Shown one piece after another: positions 34,955 through 45,121 of a stretch of 64,000 bases of DNA. The stretch comes from Sphingobacteriales bacterium (GTDB lineage: Bacteria; Bacteroidota; Bacteroidia; Chitinophagales; JADIYW01): assembly GCA_016719635.1 (NCBI GenBank), contig JADJYT010000004.1, forward strand, positions 124,001-188,000, given 5' to 3'. The notes below the pieces were generated by a model. The model worked only from the letters and a program-made list of their open reading frames with translations, searched no databases and was not told the origin of the DNA. A program made the position numbers and the translations under genes. Position 1 is the first letter of the stretch, and each line of letters starts with the position of its first letter.

Positions 34955-36292
34955 ATGAAATATAAATCACAAAAACTGGCGTATTGGTTCTTTGCACTAT
35001 CAATGCTGCTGCTGTCGTTACAGATTATCTACGGGTTTATCATGGCGTTTGCCCATATGGGATACGATAACCTGCATCCCGTCATTGCTTTCAATACCGC
35101 CAGAGCGGTACATACCAACTTGCTGGTGGTATGGTTACTATCCGGCTTTATGGGCGCAGCCTATTATATCATTCCGGAAGAAGCGGAGCATGAACTGGTC
35201 AACGTGAAACTGGGTTTTGTACAACTGATATCCCTTGCGGTAGTAGGTGTGATTGCAGTTGTAGGGTATCATTTTAATTACTGGGAAGGCAGAAAATTTC
35301 TGGAAATTCCAAGACCGTTAGACTACCTGGTGGTAATCAATGTGCTTACCTTTTTAGGGTTGATACTGATGACCCTGTTTAAAGGAAAGAAAAGAACAAC
35401 GACTTCATTGGTTCTCACGATGGGGTTGGTCTTTGCAGCATTGCTGTATCTGCCGGGCATGATTTGGTTTGATAACCAAACGATGGATTCTTTTTTCCGC
35501 TGGTGGGTGGTGCATCTTTGGGTGGAAGGTGTTTGGGAATTAATCATGGGAGGTATTCTTGCGTTCCTGTTGATTAAAATTACAGGCGTGGACAGAGAGG
35601 TAATTGAAAAATGGCTGTATGTGATTGTTGGGTTGACATTTATTTCCGGGGTATTAGGCACTGGTCACCATTACTATTATATCGGAACACCGAAATACTG
35701 GTTGATTATCGGCGGGATTTTTTCCGCGATGGAACCACTGGCTTTTCTGGCTATGGCCTTGTTTGCCATCGCCATGTACCGGAAAGGAGAGAAAAAACAT
35801 CCGAATAAAATCGCACTGAGCTGGACACTGGGCACTGCTATCGTATCTTTTGTGGGTGCGGGATTACTGGGACTGGCACATACGCTGCCGGGGGTAAATA
35901 TGTATACGCACGGAACGCTGGTAACGGCTATGCACGGACACCTTGCATTCTGGGGTGCATACGGAATGATTGTTCTGGCCATCATCAGCTATACCATGCC
36001 CAATATGACCGGCAGAAAATTATTTGACAGCAATACCGGTGTACTGGCATTCTGGCTTTCCAACATCGGCATGCTTGGCATGACCGTCGCATTTGGTGTG
36101 GCAGGCGTGGCGCAGGTTTATCTGGAACGGAAAATGGGATTGGATTTCGGAGATGTCCAGAAAGAGATACAGGTACATTTTGTCGTGCTGGCAGTTTGTG
36201 CCACCCTATTTACAACCGGCATCGGTTTATTCATCTATGAGTTCATCAAATACGGCAGACCGACGGATGAAGCGTTGGAGGTAACGAACTGA
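34955..36292 (+). CDS. norB: Nitric oxide reductase catalytic subunit
   Basis: Haem-copper-type membrane protein of 445 aa and about 12 helices. It reduces two NO to N2O. Ligand motifs: ARAVHTNLLVVWL (low-spin haem His), VHLWVEGVWELIMG (FeB His and the essential Glu), GTGHHYYYIGTP (FeB His pair) and HGTLVTAMHGHLAFWGAYG (haem b and b3 ligands). It is a cNOR-type subunit without the N-terminal quinol-oxidase extension of qNOR. A gap of 97 nt separates it from norC. Confidence 0.96.
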   Translation: MKYKSQKLAYWFFALSMLLLSLQIIYGFIMAFAHMGYDNLHPVIAFNTARAVHTNLLVVWLLSGFMGAAYYIIPEEAEHELVNVKLGFVQLISLAVVGVIAVVGYHFNYWEGRKFLEIPRPLDYLVVINVLTFLGLILMTLFKGKKRTTTSLVLTMGLVFAALLYLPGMIWFDNQTMDSFFRWWVVHLWVEGVWELIMGGILAFLLIKITGVDREVIEKWLYVIVGLTFISGVLGTGHHYYYIGTPKYWLIIGGIFSAMEPLAFLAMALFAIAMYRKGEKKHPNKIALSWTLGTAIVSFVGAGLLGLAHTLPGVNMYTHGTLVTAMHGHLAFWGAYGMIVLAIISYTMPNMTGRKLFDSNTGVLAFWLSNIGMLGMTVAFGVAGVAQVYLERKMGLDFGDVQKEIQVHFVVLAVCATLFTTGIGLFIYEFIKYGRPTDEALEVTN

Positions 36293-36374
36293 TGTATCCG
36301 TAACGGAAATTTTCTTATCAGGTATTTTGTTTTTTTGGAATAAGATACCTGATATTTATTTAAAACATAAAATA

Positions 36375-37154
36375 ATGAACATTACAGCACCCTATTATCA
36401 CCCGATTGCAAAAGAGGTGGAGGTCTTTGAGCAATGCTATAAAAATAAAATACCCGTTTTGCTGAAAGGACCTACCGGTACGGGCAAGTCCAGGTTTATT
36501 GAGTTTATGGCTTTCCATTTGTCGAAGAATCTCATTACCATCAGTTGTCATGAAGAGACGTCTTCCACCGATTTAATCGGACGGTTCATCATAAAAGGAG
36601 CTGAGACCATCTGGCTGGACGGTCCCCTGACAACGGCCGTGAAAGAAGGCGCCGTCATCTATCTGGATGAAATCGCGGAAGCCCGCCCGGATGTTATCGT
36701 GGCGATACATTCGCTGACCGACCACAGACGGGAACTGTTTATTGATAAATTGGGCCAGACGGTTAAAGCGCACGAAGACTTTATGCTCGTAGCCTCCTTT
36801 AATCCGGGATACCAGCGAGGATTTAAGGAGCTGAAACCTTCGACACGACAACGTTTTGCCGCTCTTTCTTTTATTTATCCTGTTGCCAAAATTGAAACGG
36901 AAATAATCGTGAATGAAACATCTCTCGATGAAACGACAGCGAATCAACTGGTCAGCATTGGCAATAAAATCAGGAACCTGAAAGAACTGGGATTGACAGA
37001 GACGGTATCCACCCGACTGCTGATTGATGCCGCGAAACTGATTCACAGCGGCCTTCCGAAACGGCTGGCAGTGAGGGTGGCAGTTGTGGAACCACTTACG
37101 GATGACAATGATATACTGGAAGCATTGGCTGACCTGAGCAATCTGATGATTTAA
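36375..37154 (+). CDS. norQ: MoxR-type AAA+ ATPase for NOR maturation
   Basis: CbbQ/NorQ ATPase of 259 aa. Walker A LLKGPTGTGKSRFIE, Walker B VIYLDEIAEARPDV and sensor-1 LVASFNPGYQ are seen. It works with the VWA protein NorD to load the non-haem iron into NorB (known for this family). ATG chosen at 36375. An upstream ATG at 36327 would add 16 unconserved residues. It lies nine bases before norD. Confidence 0.93.
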   Translation: MNITAPYYHPIAKEVEVFEQCYKNKIPVLLKGPTGTGKSRFIEFMAFHLSKNLITISCHEETSSTDLIGRFIIKGAETIWLDGPLTTAVKEGAVIYLDEIAEARPDVIVAIHSLTDHRRELFIDKLGQTVKAHEDFMLVASFNPGYQRGFKELKPSTRQRFAALSFIYPVAKIETEIIVNETSLDETTANQLVSIGNKIRNLKELGLTETVSTRLLIDAAKLIHSGLPKRLAVRVAVVEPLTDDNDILEALADLSNLMI

Positions 37155-37163
37155 TATTCGTCC

Positions 37164-38930
37164 ATGGAACTCGATGAATATCTATACGGGAAATTTGTAA
37201 AGTATTTTCAAAATAAAAAGAAAATATCCGCTGAAATTCAGAATAGAACCGCTGTGCTGGAAGAGCTGAAACCCAGGCTGACCATACTGGCCTGTGCCAC
37301 CACCGGAGCGCATATAGAAATCTATGCTGCGGAAAGAGAGGGAGGCTATAAGAACAATAATTTTTTTCTGCCGGTTTCCTTTTCAAAGTTGGAGTCTCTG
37401 GAACAGAATATTTCTTACTATTTTTTCCGGGTATTGTATCTTACCATTCAAAGGAAATTAGGATTCAACTGGAGTCATTGCGATGTTTTTTCGCCCGAAG
37501 AATCTGTTCTCAAGGCAGCGGAACATGCCGATCAGGTATTGTCGGTCTTGTTTCAGGAATATCCGGTTACGAGGTCCATGTATGATAAATTTAAAGAAAG
37601 GCTAACTGCGGAAACGCCGGGAAACTCTGTGCCGGATTATTCGTGGTTATATGGAAAGTGGATGAAGAATGAACAGGAAGACACAGGGGATAAGCAATTG
37701 AAAAACTTTACCGATAAAATTAAGTCCGCAGCGGAAAATAATACCCAAACCATACTGAAGGCGAAGCCGGTGGAAGAAGTCGTCAGCATCGAAATTGATC
37801 AGAAACAACAGGAAGATTATGTGCTGACACACAATTTTGAAAAGGTGGAAACAGCCGAGGAATTCAGCGGTGTGTGGAGGGACTTTGACGGCGAGGATGA
37901 ACTGGAAGAACATCAGGATGCACTGGATGAACTCAATATGAAATATACGGTCAGAACGGATGATACTTCACATAGCGTTTATCAGTCCGATTTTGTGGAG
38001 AACACCACGGTATCAGAGAGTGGCGAAGTAAGTACAAACGCTTTCTTTATTTCTTATGACGAATGGGACTTCAGCAAACGGGCATATAAAAAGGAGTTTT
38101 GCAAGTTGTATCCCAAAAGACTACGGGAGACCAATGTCACTTACTATAATAATACCATAACACAAAATACAAGCGTTTTAACGGGTTTGCGAAAAATGCT
38201 GACCAACATCAACAATAAAATGCAGCAGCAAAAAAGGCAAACGCAGGGCAATGAATTTGACACAGACAGTGTCACCGATTTGTTTGTGGATGTTCATACA
38301 GGGCACACACCTTCTGAGAATATCTATATTTCCAACAGAAAAAAAGAGAAAGATATATCTTTGTTATTGCTGCTGGATATCAGTCTGTCCAGTGACGGAT
38401 ATGTGAACGGAAACAGAATCATTGATGTAGAAAAACAGGTGGCTATCTTATTCGGTGAAATCATTCAGGAGTTTAACATCGATTTTGCCATTGATTGCTT
38501 CTATTCCAAGACCCGCAATTATTCCACATATCTTACGGTTAAAGGATTTGAGGATGATTGGAATAAGGCAAAATACAGAATTGGAGACATCACTCCAAGC
38601 GGATTTACCCGGATCGGCACAGCCTTGCGTCATTCCGGGGCATTGCTCAACAACCGGCCTTCCAGGAATAAATGGATTATCCTTATATCGGATGGAAAGC
38701 CCAATGATTACGACAAATACGAAGGCAAATATGGCATCCGGGATGTGCGGCAGGCATTGCATGAATTAAAACAGAACAACATAAATTCATATGCACTGGC
38801 TATCGAAGCCTCCGCCAAATATTACCTTCCGCAAATGTTCGGGCAGAATCATTATCAGATAGTGTCGTCTCCAACGGATCTGGTGACATCACTGGTCAGA
38901 TTGTATGAAAAGATTAAGTATCAGACTTAA
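37164..38930 (+). CDS. norD: VWA-domain NOR activation protein
   Basis: Cytosolic partner of NorQ, 588 aa. The C-terminal von Willebrand A domain (about residues 390-585) has the MIDAS motif LLLLDISLSSDG and a later Thr and Asp (GFTRIGTALRH, ILISDGKPND). The N-terminal 380 residues are poorly conserved and acidic, as in other NorD proteins. End of the nor operon, convergent with the acyl-CoA synthetase gene. Confidence 0.9.
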   Translation: MELDEYLYGKFVKYFQNKKKISAEIQNRTAVLEELKPRLTILACATTGAHIEIYAAEREGGYKNNNFFLPVSFSKLESLEQNISYYFFRVLYLTIQRKLGFNWSHCDVFSPEESVLKAAEHADQVLSVLFQEYPVTRSMYDKFKERLTAETPGNSVPDYSWLYGKWMKNEQEDTGDKQLKNFTDKIKSAAENNTQTILKAKPVEEVVSIEIDQKQQEDYVLTHNFEKVETAEEFSGVWRDFDGEDELEEHQDALDELNMKYTVRTDDTSHSVYQSDFVENTTVSESGEVSTNAFFISYDEWDFSKRAYKKEFCKLYPKRLRETNVTYYNNTITQNTSVLTGLRKMLTNINNKMQQQKRQTQGNEFDTDSVTDLFVDVHTGHTPSENIYISNRKKEKDISLLLLLDISLSSDGYVNGNRIIDVEKQVAILFGEIIQEFNIDFAIDCFYSKTRNYSTYLTVKGFEDDWNKAKYRIGDITPSGFTRIGTALRHSGALLNNRPSRNKWIILISDGKPNDYDKYEGKYGIRDVRQALHELKQNNINSYALAIEASAKYYLPQMFGQNHYQIVSSPTDLVTSLVRLYEKIKYQT

Positions 38931-38982
38931 ATCAGAAATGATACAGGCTGTCGGGCAAAAGGGACTATAATTTTATTGCTTT

Positions 38983-40755
38983 CTATTCACCCGCATACAT
39001 GGCTTCGATCGCAGTGCTGTATTTTTCCGAAATGAACTTACGTTTCGGCTTCATCGTTGGTGTTAATTCACCTGTTTCTACCGTCCAGTCTACCGGCAGC
39101 AGGGTGAATTTTTTTATCTGCTCCCAATGTCCGAAGAATGCATTGAATTTTTTGATTTCTTTGTGAATCAGCTCATGTATTTTTGAGTCTCTTACGAATT
39201 CTTCATTGCTGGATGCGGTAATTCCGTTTTTTATCGCCCAGACCGCCAGTTGCGGAAAGGACGGAACAATCAACGCGGAGACGAATTTCTTATCGTCACC
39301 GCCCACTACCATAATCTGCTCTATAAAAGTGCTCTCTTTTAATTTGTTTTCTATCACCTGCGGAGCTACATATTTTCCGCCGGCGGTTTTAAACAATTCT
39401 TTCTTGCGGTCGGTTATTTTTAAAAACTGATTGCCGTTTTGTTCTACCCACGTCCCGATATCGCCGGTATGAAACCAGCCATCGGAATCAATGACTTCAG
39501 CCGTCAGATCAGGACGCTTGTAATAACCCTTCATGATGTTCGGGCCTTTCGCAATGATTTCACCATCCTCTGCCATACGTATTTCAACACCGGGAATGGG
39601 AATACCTACGGTACCGACACAACGTTTGGATTCTTCCACCTGATTGCAACACAAAACAGGAGATGTTTCTGTCAGCCCATATCCCTCCAGCACATTGATG
39701 CCGGCTGCGGTAAATAGGGTAATCAGACGTGGCTGCATGGCGGCGGCACCCGTAATAATGAAATGTACATTTCCGCCAAGGGCCTCCTGCCATTTGCTGA
39801 ATACCAGCTTTCGGGCGATAGCGAGTTGCCGATTATACCACCAGCCTTTGTCTTTTCCTATTTCATACTGAGCGCCCAGATCCATTGCCCAGTCGAATAA
39901 TTTTCGTTTTAAACCCGTTAAGGCAGCGCCTTTCGCCATGATCTTTTCATACACCTTTTCCAGCAAACGTGGCACGGTGGTAAAACAATAGGGTTTTACT
40001 TCCTGCAGGTTATCTGCGATGGTTTCCAGACTTTCGGCATAGTGGATATGAATGCCGAAAGAAAGATAGGCATAGCATACCATCCGTTCAAAACTATGGC
40101 ACAACGGTAAAAAGCTAAGTGCCTTTTCGCCGTAGCCGAATGGTGTCACTTCCTTAACGCTCCTTACATTTGAAACGATGTTTTTGTGCGTGAGCATTAC
40201 ACCCTTCGGGTTTCCTGTAGTTCCGGAAGTATAGATGATGGTTGCCAGTTCCTCTTCATGGATGTCTTCTTTTTTGAAATCTATCACTTCCTTATGCGGC
40301 TCTTCCGGTAAGACATCCCAGAAAAAATCGGTATCCTTGTTTTTATCAAAGGAATAAATGCCTTTCAATGAAGGACATTTTATCAGTAAAGGTTTTACTT
40401 TCTGAAAAATGGATTGGTCGCCGATAAAGGCATATTTAATTTCTGCGTCATTAAATATATATTCATAATCATTTTCGGAGATGGTCGGATACATCGGTAC
40501 TACGGTTACCCCGATTTGCTGTGCGCCGAAATCAGTAAAGTTCCACTCAGGCCTGTTTACGGAAATAATGGCAATCTTATCCTCTTTATTCAGTCCGAGG
40601 TTCAGCAGTAACTGGCTAACCCTGTCTGCCAGGAGTTGTACTTCTGAAAATGAATAATGTTTCCAGTTGCCGTCTGTCTTGGCCGAAAGGAATAAATTAG
40701 CAGGATTACTTTCTACCTGATTTGTCAGCAAATCAAAAAGACGTTTAGCTTCCAT
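38983..40755 (-). CDS. Long-chain acyl-CoA synthetase (AMP-forming)
   Basis: Adenylate-forming enzyme of 590 aa. Motifs: ATP loop IIYTSGTTGNPKGVMLTHKN, YGLTETSPV, GWFHTGDIG and ITDRKKELFKTAGGKYVAPQ. It converts fatty acids or related acids to CoA thioesters and belongs to the FAA1/FadD-like group. It ends a closely spaced series running from the Rrf2 gene: Ric, ribonucleotide reductase, thiamine enzyme, isochorismatase-like protein and this gene, with gaps of 13-29 nt. It could supply 2-hydroxyacyl-CoA to the thiamine enzyme upstream. That link is inference. Confidence 0.92.
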   Translation of the reverse strand: MEAKRLFDLLTNQVESNPANLFLSAKTDGNWKHYSFSEVQLLADRVSQLLLNLGLNKEDKIAIISVNRPEWNFTDFGAQQIGVTVVPMYPTISENDYEYIFNDAEIKYAFIGDQSIFQKVKPLLIKCPSLKGIYSFDKNKDTDFFWDVLPEEPHKEVIDFKKEDIHEEELATIIYTSGTTGNPKGVMLTHKNIVSNVRSVKEVTPFGYGEKALSFLPLCHSFERMVCYAYLSFGIHIHYAESLETIADNLQEVKPYCFTTVPRLLEKVYEKIMAKGAALTGLKRKLFDWAMDLGAQYEIGKDKGWWYNRQLAIARKLVFSKWQEALGGNVHFIITGAAAMQPRLITLFTAAGINVLEGYGLTETSPVLCCNQVEESKRCVGTVGIPIPGVEIRMAEDGEIIAKGPNIMKGYYKRPDLTAEVIDSDGWFHTGDIGTWVEQNGNQFLKITDRKKELFKTAGGKYVAPQVIENKLKESTFIEQIMVVGGDDKKFVSALIVPSFPQLAVWAIKNGITASSNEEFVRDSKIHELIHKEIKKFNAFFGHWEQIKKFTLLPVDWTVETGELTPTMKPKRKFISEKYSTAIEAMYAGE

Positions 40756-40778
40756 TTGGTTGATTTTTGATTATTAAA

Positions 40779-41330
40779 TTACTTGATCAGCTTGCTGATA
40801 GCCTTGAATTCATCGGTTCCCGCTTCATCCAGCAGCTGGAACATTACCATCTCGGTGGAGACGATAAATGCACCTGCCTGCCTGAGCCGTTCCAGTGCAA
40901 TTCCTTTATTATCGGCTGTCCTGGAAGAGACGGCATCCGCTATCACATGCACCTCAAAGCCCAGTTTGAGGGCGTCTAAAGCGGTTTTAAATACGCAGAT
41001 ATGCGACTCCACTCCGCAAAGCAATAAGGAGTTGGCATTCAGATGCTGTACTTGCATGGTTACAGGAGCAGACAGCATGCAGCTGAAACACATTTTTTCG
41101 ATGATGTGTGCATTGGCGGGTAATTCCACTTCTTTGCTGGTATTACCCAATCCTTTTGGATATTGTTCTGTGATGATGACAGGAACCTTCAGCACTTCCA
41201 TACCTTTTATCAGCCGATTGACATTCGCAATCACCTGTTCGCTGTTGTCAATCACCGGCATCAGTCTTTCCTGCACGTCAACGACCAGTAACGCCGTATT
41301 TTCTCTTTTTAATAATCCAAGTGAAGTCAT
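40779..41330 (-). CDS. Isochorismatase-family cysteine hydrolase (ISOC1/YcaC-like)
   Basis: Hydrolase of 183 aa. Candidate triad: Asp in LLVVDVQERLMP, Lys in IIEKMCFSC and Cys in LLCGVESHICVFKTA. The stretch EVHVIADAVSSRTADNKGIALERLRQAGAF resembles the ISOC1/2 subgroup, whose natural substrate is unknown. It is 18 nt after the thiamine enzyme gene and 23 nt before the acyl-CoA synthetase gene. No true isochorismate pathway is seen nearby. Confidence 0.88.
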   Translation of the reverse strand: MTSLGLLKRENTALLVVDVQERLMPVIDNSEQVIANVNRLIKGMEVLKVPVIITEQYPKGLGNTSKEVELPANAHIIEKMCFSCMLSAPVTMQVQHLNANSLLLCGVESHICVFKTALDALKLGFEVHVIADAVSSRTADNKGIALERLRQAGAFIVSTEMVMFQLLDEAGTDEFKAISKLIK

Positions 41331-41347
41331 ATCATGCTATCATTTTA

Positions 41348-43072
41348 TTACATGGAGATAGAACCTTTTCTGAAATCAGATTTTCCGATAATGGCATTAA
41401 TGATATAGGGCACACCATTTCTGCTTTTTTCTTTAGCATCACCGGCTGCCCATAAGAATGTTTTCATGTTGTCTACCCGTACACCTTCCGCACCGAAGGC
41501 CTTACCAATCATCTCATAATCGGAATGTTCCAGCCGGACGGCGCAGTCACTTTTTAGAAAATCCACCTGGTCGCGGGCTATCTGCGCCCAGCAGGCGTCG
41601 TTTCCAATCAATGAAATAACGGGCAGTTTATGGCGTACAAACGTATCATATTCCATCAGGCTGTACCCTGCGCTGCCGTCGCCGTATATGATCCAGACGT
41701 CTTTTTTGGGGAAGACTAATTTGGCACCTAATGCAAATCCTGCGCCAACACCCAATGTGCCAAATACACCGGGATCTAACCAGGATAACGGCGACCGGGG
41801 TTTCAGGGTATAAGCGGATGTTGCGACAAAATCGCCGCCATCCGCCACTAAGATGGTATTATCATCCAATAACGGATCGAGTTCACGGAATAACTGAATC
41901 GGGTTCATCCCGTTCATAGGTGCAGCAGCCTGCTCATCAATGCTTTTTTCCCGTTCATTATCTCTGTCGCGCAATTTTTGTATCCATTCGGGATAATTAC
42001 CCTTAAATTTTTTAGCCAGTTCTATCAGAAAATCCTGCGGATCTCCCAAAACACCAATCGTCGGGCGTTTGTTCTTGTTCAGATCTTCCCGACTTCGGTT
42101 AATGGAAATAAAAGGACGGTGCCCGATGTGATTGCCGTAATCCAGGCGGAAATCATTTGGGACACCTGCCAGTATAATCAGATCTGCTTCTTTGATGGCT
42201 TCTTTGCGTTTGTGCCGGAGCTGCAGATTATTTTCCTTACCCAATAAACCCCTTCCCATACCGCTGAGGTAAACCGGGATGCCTAATGTGGTAACGGCGT
42301 TCGCCAGCTCATTTGCTTTTCTGGGATTCATCATGGCCCCGCTGCCCACCAGCATCACCGGCATTTTGGCTTTCTTTATTTTCGATGTAACTCTGTCAAG
42401 ATCGTAATAACTGTGTTTCGGATAGGAAACAGGCTCCGGTCTGTTGAATTGTACAGCATCTTTTCCCTCAAATAATTTTCTTGCATGCCGGTTGATATAC
42501 CATTGAATTACGCGTTCCTGCAGATTTTTAGGTGGTACATCTTGGCTCTTTGCGCCATACCATTCCCTCACCAGTTCTTCATTGTAAAGGGTGTCAATCG
42601 GGCATTCCACAAAGACAGGACCCGGAATACCGGATTGCGCCACGTCGAATGCTTTTTCCAAAGTGGGAATAATATCTTTCACTTTGGAGATGCTCACCGC
42701 CCACTTTACATTGGGTTTCATCAGGCTCATCTGGTCAATGTCCTGAAGAGAGCCTCTGCCTTTTAATATGGTGGCTGCTCCGCCGCCTAACAGTATGAGC
42801 GGTGATTGGGCAAGGAGCGCATTTTTAACGGCTGTAATGGTATTCGTTAATCCCGGGCCGGCCGTTACGGCAGCTACACCAGGAATGCCCGTTAAACGGG
42901 ATACGGCATCTGCCGCGAATACGGCATTGGCTTCGTGGCGGGTATCTATCACCCGAATGCCCAGCCTTTCGGCGCTGACGAAAATAGGGGATATGTGTCC
43001 GCCGCAAAGGGTGAACAAAAATTTTACACCGTGATTTTGTAAAACCTTCGCAATAATTTCTCCGCCGTTCAT
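41348..43072 (-). CDS. Thiamine-diphosphate enzyme of the HACL2/ILVBL type (2-hydroxyacyl-CoA lyase-like)
   Basis: Protein of 574 aa with the three-domain acetolactate-synthase fold. The N-terminal GGHISPIFVSAERLGIRVID, DTRHEANAVFAADAVSRLTG and VTAGPGLTNTITAVKNA, with ThDP motif YGDGSAGYSLMEYDTFVRHKLP and the end DFRKGSISM, agree closely with what I recall of human ILVBL (HACL2), a 2-hydroxyacyl-CoA lyase, rather than with IlvB. No IlvN-like small subunit is present, and an acyl-CoA synthetase lies two genes on. Databases often name such genes acetolactate synthase. The lyase role is inference from similarity and context. Confidence 0.82.
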   Translation of the reverse strand: MNGGEIIAKVLQNHGVKFLFTLCGGHISPIFVSAERLGIRVIDTRHEANAVFAADAVSRLTGIPGVAAVTAGPGLTNTITAVKNALLAQSPLILLGGGAATILKGRGSLQDIDQMSLMKPNVKWAVSISKVKDIIPTLEKAFDVAQSGIPGPVFVECPIDTLYNEELVREWYGAKSQDVPPKNLQERVIQWYINRHARKLFEGKDAVQFNRPEPVSYPKHSYYDLDRVTSKIKKAKMPVMLVGSGAMMNPRKANELANAVTTLGIPVYLSGMGRGLLGKENNLQLRHKRKEAIKEADLIILAGVPNDFRLDYGNHIGHRPFISINRSREDLNKNKRPTIGVLGDPQDFLIELAKKFKGNYPEWIQKLRDRDNEREKSIDEQAAAPMNGMNPIQLFRELDPLLDDNTILVADGGDFVATSAYTLKPRSPLSWLDPGVFGTLGVGAGFALGAKLVFPKKDVWIIYGDGSAGYSLMEYDTFVRHKLPVISLIGNDACWAQIARDQVDFLKSDCAVRLEHSDYEMIGKAFGAEGVRVDNMKTFLWAAGDAKEKSRNGVPYIINAIIGKSDFRKGSISM

Positions 43073-43085
43073 GATATGGTATTTA

Positions 43086-45092
43086 TTAAATTAAACATTT
43101 ATCGGTGGTACAGAATTTCTCCGCTTCCACATCTTCCGAAAGATTCTTAAAGGTAATGGTTTTTATCTTTTTTATAGATGTTTCATATACCTCTTTTGTA
43201 ATGGCTTCATACGGCATCTGTGCATACGCACCCAACTCCAGTTTGGGCAGAAAGCTGATGGCCTTCAAATCATATTTGAAATAATCGAGTACGGTTTTTA
43301 TCTGGCTGCTTTCTTCCGGACGGAACGTGACGGTGCAGGATACCTGATTGTCAGACCAGTATTTCTGGAGGAAAACAGCCAAAGCCACCTGTTCCCAAAT
43401 CGTTACATCTTTCAGGCTTTTTCCTTCATTGTGTACCGGAAATTCCACCACGGCGGAAGACGGATCCACCACATCATCCTCGATTTTAAAGCCTGCCTCC
43501 ACCAGCGAAGGAATCAGGCTAGAGGATTTAGCTATGCGTACTCTGCGGATGTAATAGTCAAACTCCGGAAAATGGCAACCCGGGTTAACGCCGGCCAACA
43601 GGCTCACCGTGCCGCTTGGTTTCACACTGGTGGTCTTGATGCTTTTAGGAACACATAACCACGAAGAATAAATATCGTCCCAGCGCTGGATTTCCTTATA
43701 GCCTGTATCCAGCCATCCGCGGAGTGTTTCCAAAGAATGTTTTTCGATAAAATTGGTGATACCGGAAACGGATGTTCCGATTCGCCTGTTGCGTTTCTGC
43801 ACCCGGTTGGTTTCATGCCAGGTTGTGTTCACCAATGTTGCCGTTTTTCCTAACAGATAGGCAAATTTCAACGTACGGATATAGTCTTCTTTCGATTCTG
43901 CACGGGAAGGGAATGTTTCCACCAGGCAGCACAATTCATACGACTCCAGTGTTTGTTCACCGCAGGGATTGGTGCCTTTGGCTTTCTTATCCTTAAAATC
44001 TGCAGGGTCACACATTCTGGAGAAATTCCGGATGTTATCCATGAACACATAACCCGGTTCCCCGTTGATGGCGGTTTGTCTGGCCACTTCTTCAAAATCT
44101 GAATGGATATCTACCAGTACGCTGTTGTTGGATGCCCAGCCCCAGGCTGCCCTGTGTGCCATCGTGCCTTCATAAGTGCTTTTTTCATTGTTCCAGCGAT
44201 AGTCTTTTAATTTGCGGTATTCTGCATTGTTGATTTTACCCAGTGCAATCTGTGCCGTTCTTCGCACATTGCCGGCAACCACACATTGACCAATCATATT
44301 CATGATATCGGTAATGGCTGTAATTGTAATTGGTTTTCCGTCGAGGCTATTCAGTACTTCCCGGATTTGTTCATGCATCTTGATGAGCGGTGCAGGGCCG
44401 GAGGATGTGCCGCCGAAACCCCTTATCGGTAGCCCTGCAGAACGTATCTGTTCATAATTAAATGCTATTGTATTGGTTTTGTTGAACCCGAAATTCTTGG
44501 CAAAATAACTGAAGAGTAATTTTTCCAGACTCATGACCCACCCTTCACGGGAATCTGGAATAACGAATATGTCAGTATGCAGGCTATCCGGTTTGTTGAC
44601 TTCTGTTTTTTTAGCACCTTCCACATCAAAACCTACTCCTACACCCACCATGCTCATATCCATCATAAACGCAAACGGTTTAATGGCCTCATCCAGCGAT
44701 TTACCCATATTTTCTGTCGAGACGAAGGCACAGTTAAATAATGCCTGACCCACTCTCTTGTTGTGTATGATTTCGGTACCCAACGCCCATAACATTCTTC
44801 CGGGTGGTATGAACTTCATCTTGAATATGCGGTCGTACATTTCCTGCGCAGATTGCTGCGCTTTGCGGTTGTTCCATCCGAGTTCATTGTTTTGGATGTG
44901 TTCTTTCTGGAGGGTATAAGCGCCTTCCACGACACGCCTGACCGTTTCAAACCATTGTTCATTGGTTCCGTCCGCCTTGAGGCGAGAGTAGGTCCGGTAG
45001 TAAGTGAGCAAGCCTAAGCCGTTGTAGCCGAAATCGGGGGTAATATCCGCATATTGCTGGATGAAGTCTTCGTCTAATTTAAATTTTAGCAT
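43086..45092 (-). CDS. nrdJ: Adenosylcobalamin-dependent ribonucleoside-triphosphate reductase (class II)
   Basis: Oxygen-independent enzyme of 668 aa making deoxynucleotides with vitamin B12 as radical source. It resembles the monomeric RTPR group: first redox Cys in LFNCAFVST, radical Cys in GTNPCGEQTLESYELC, and the C-terminal relay pair CTTDKC. A start motif FIPPGRMLWALGT is also typical. No cobalamin riboswitch is visible: only 29 nt separate it from ric, so it depends on the upstream promoter. Placement behind an Rrf2 regulator fits a role under anoxia or NO stress, when class I enzymes fail. Confidence 0.9.
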   Translation of the reverse strand: MLKFKLDEDFIQQYADITPDFGYNGLGLLTYYRTYSRLKADGTNEQWFETVRRVVEGAYTLQKEHIQNNELGWNNRKAQQSAQEMYDRIFKMKFIPPGRMLWALGTEIIHNKRVGQALFNCAFVSTENMGKSLDEAIKPFAFMMDMSMVGVGVGFDVEGAKKTEVNKPDSLHTDIFVIPDSREGWVMSLEKLLFSYFAKNFGFNKTNTIAFNYEQIRSAGLPIRGFGGTSSGPAPLIKMHEQIREVLNSLDGKPITITAITDIMNMIGQCVVAGNVRRTAQIALGKINNAEYRKLKDYRWNNEKSTYEGTMAHRAAWGWASNNSVLVDIHSDFEEVARQTAINGEPGYVFMDNIRNFSRMCDPADFKDKKAKGTNPCGEQTLESYELCCLVETFPSRAESKEDYIRTLKFAYLLGKTATLVNTTWHETNRVQKRNRRIGTSVSGITNFIEKHSLETLRGWLDTGYKEIQRWDDIYSSWLCVPKSIKTTSVKPSGTVSLLAGVNPGCHFPEFDYYIRRVRIAKSSSLIPSLVEAGFKIEDDVVDPSSAVVEFPVHNEGKSLKDVTIWEQVALAVFLQKYWSDNQVSCTVTFRPEESSQIKTVLDYFKYDLKAISFLPKLELGAYAQMPYEAITKEVYETSIKKIKTITFKNLSEDVEAEKFCTTDKCLI

Positions 45093-45121
45093 GGTTTTAT
45101 TTTTTTGGGGTTTGGGAAATT

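Noticed and set aside
41348..43072. Acetolactate synthase large subunit (ilvB)
   Set aside because: No small subunit or ilv genes nearby, and the conserved segments are those of ILVBL/HACL2 rather than IlvB.
45093..45121. Cobalamin riboswitch before nrdJ
   Set aside because: Only 29 nt separate it from ric, too short for a B12 riboswitch, and no B12-box-like sequence is present.
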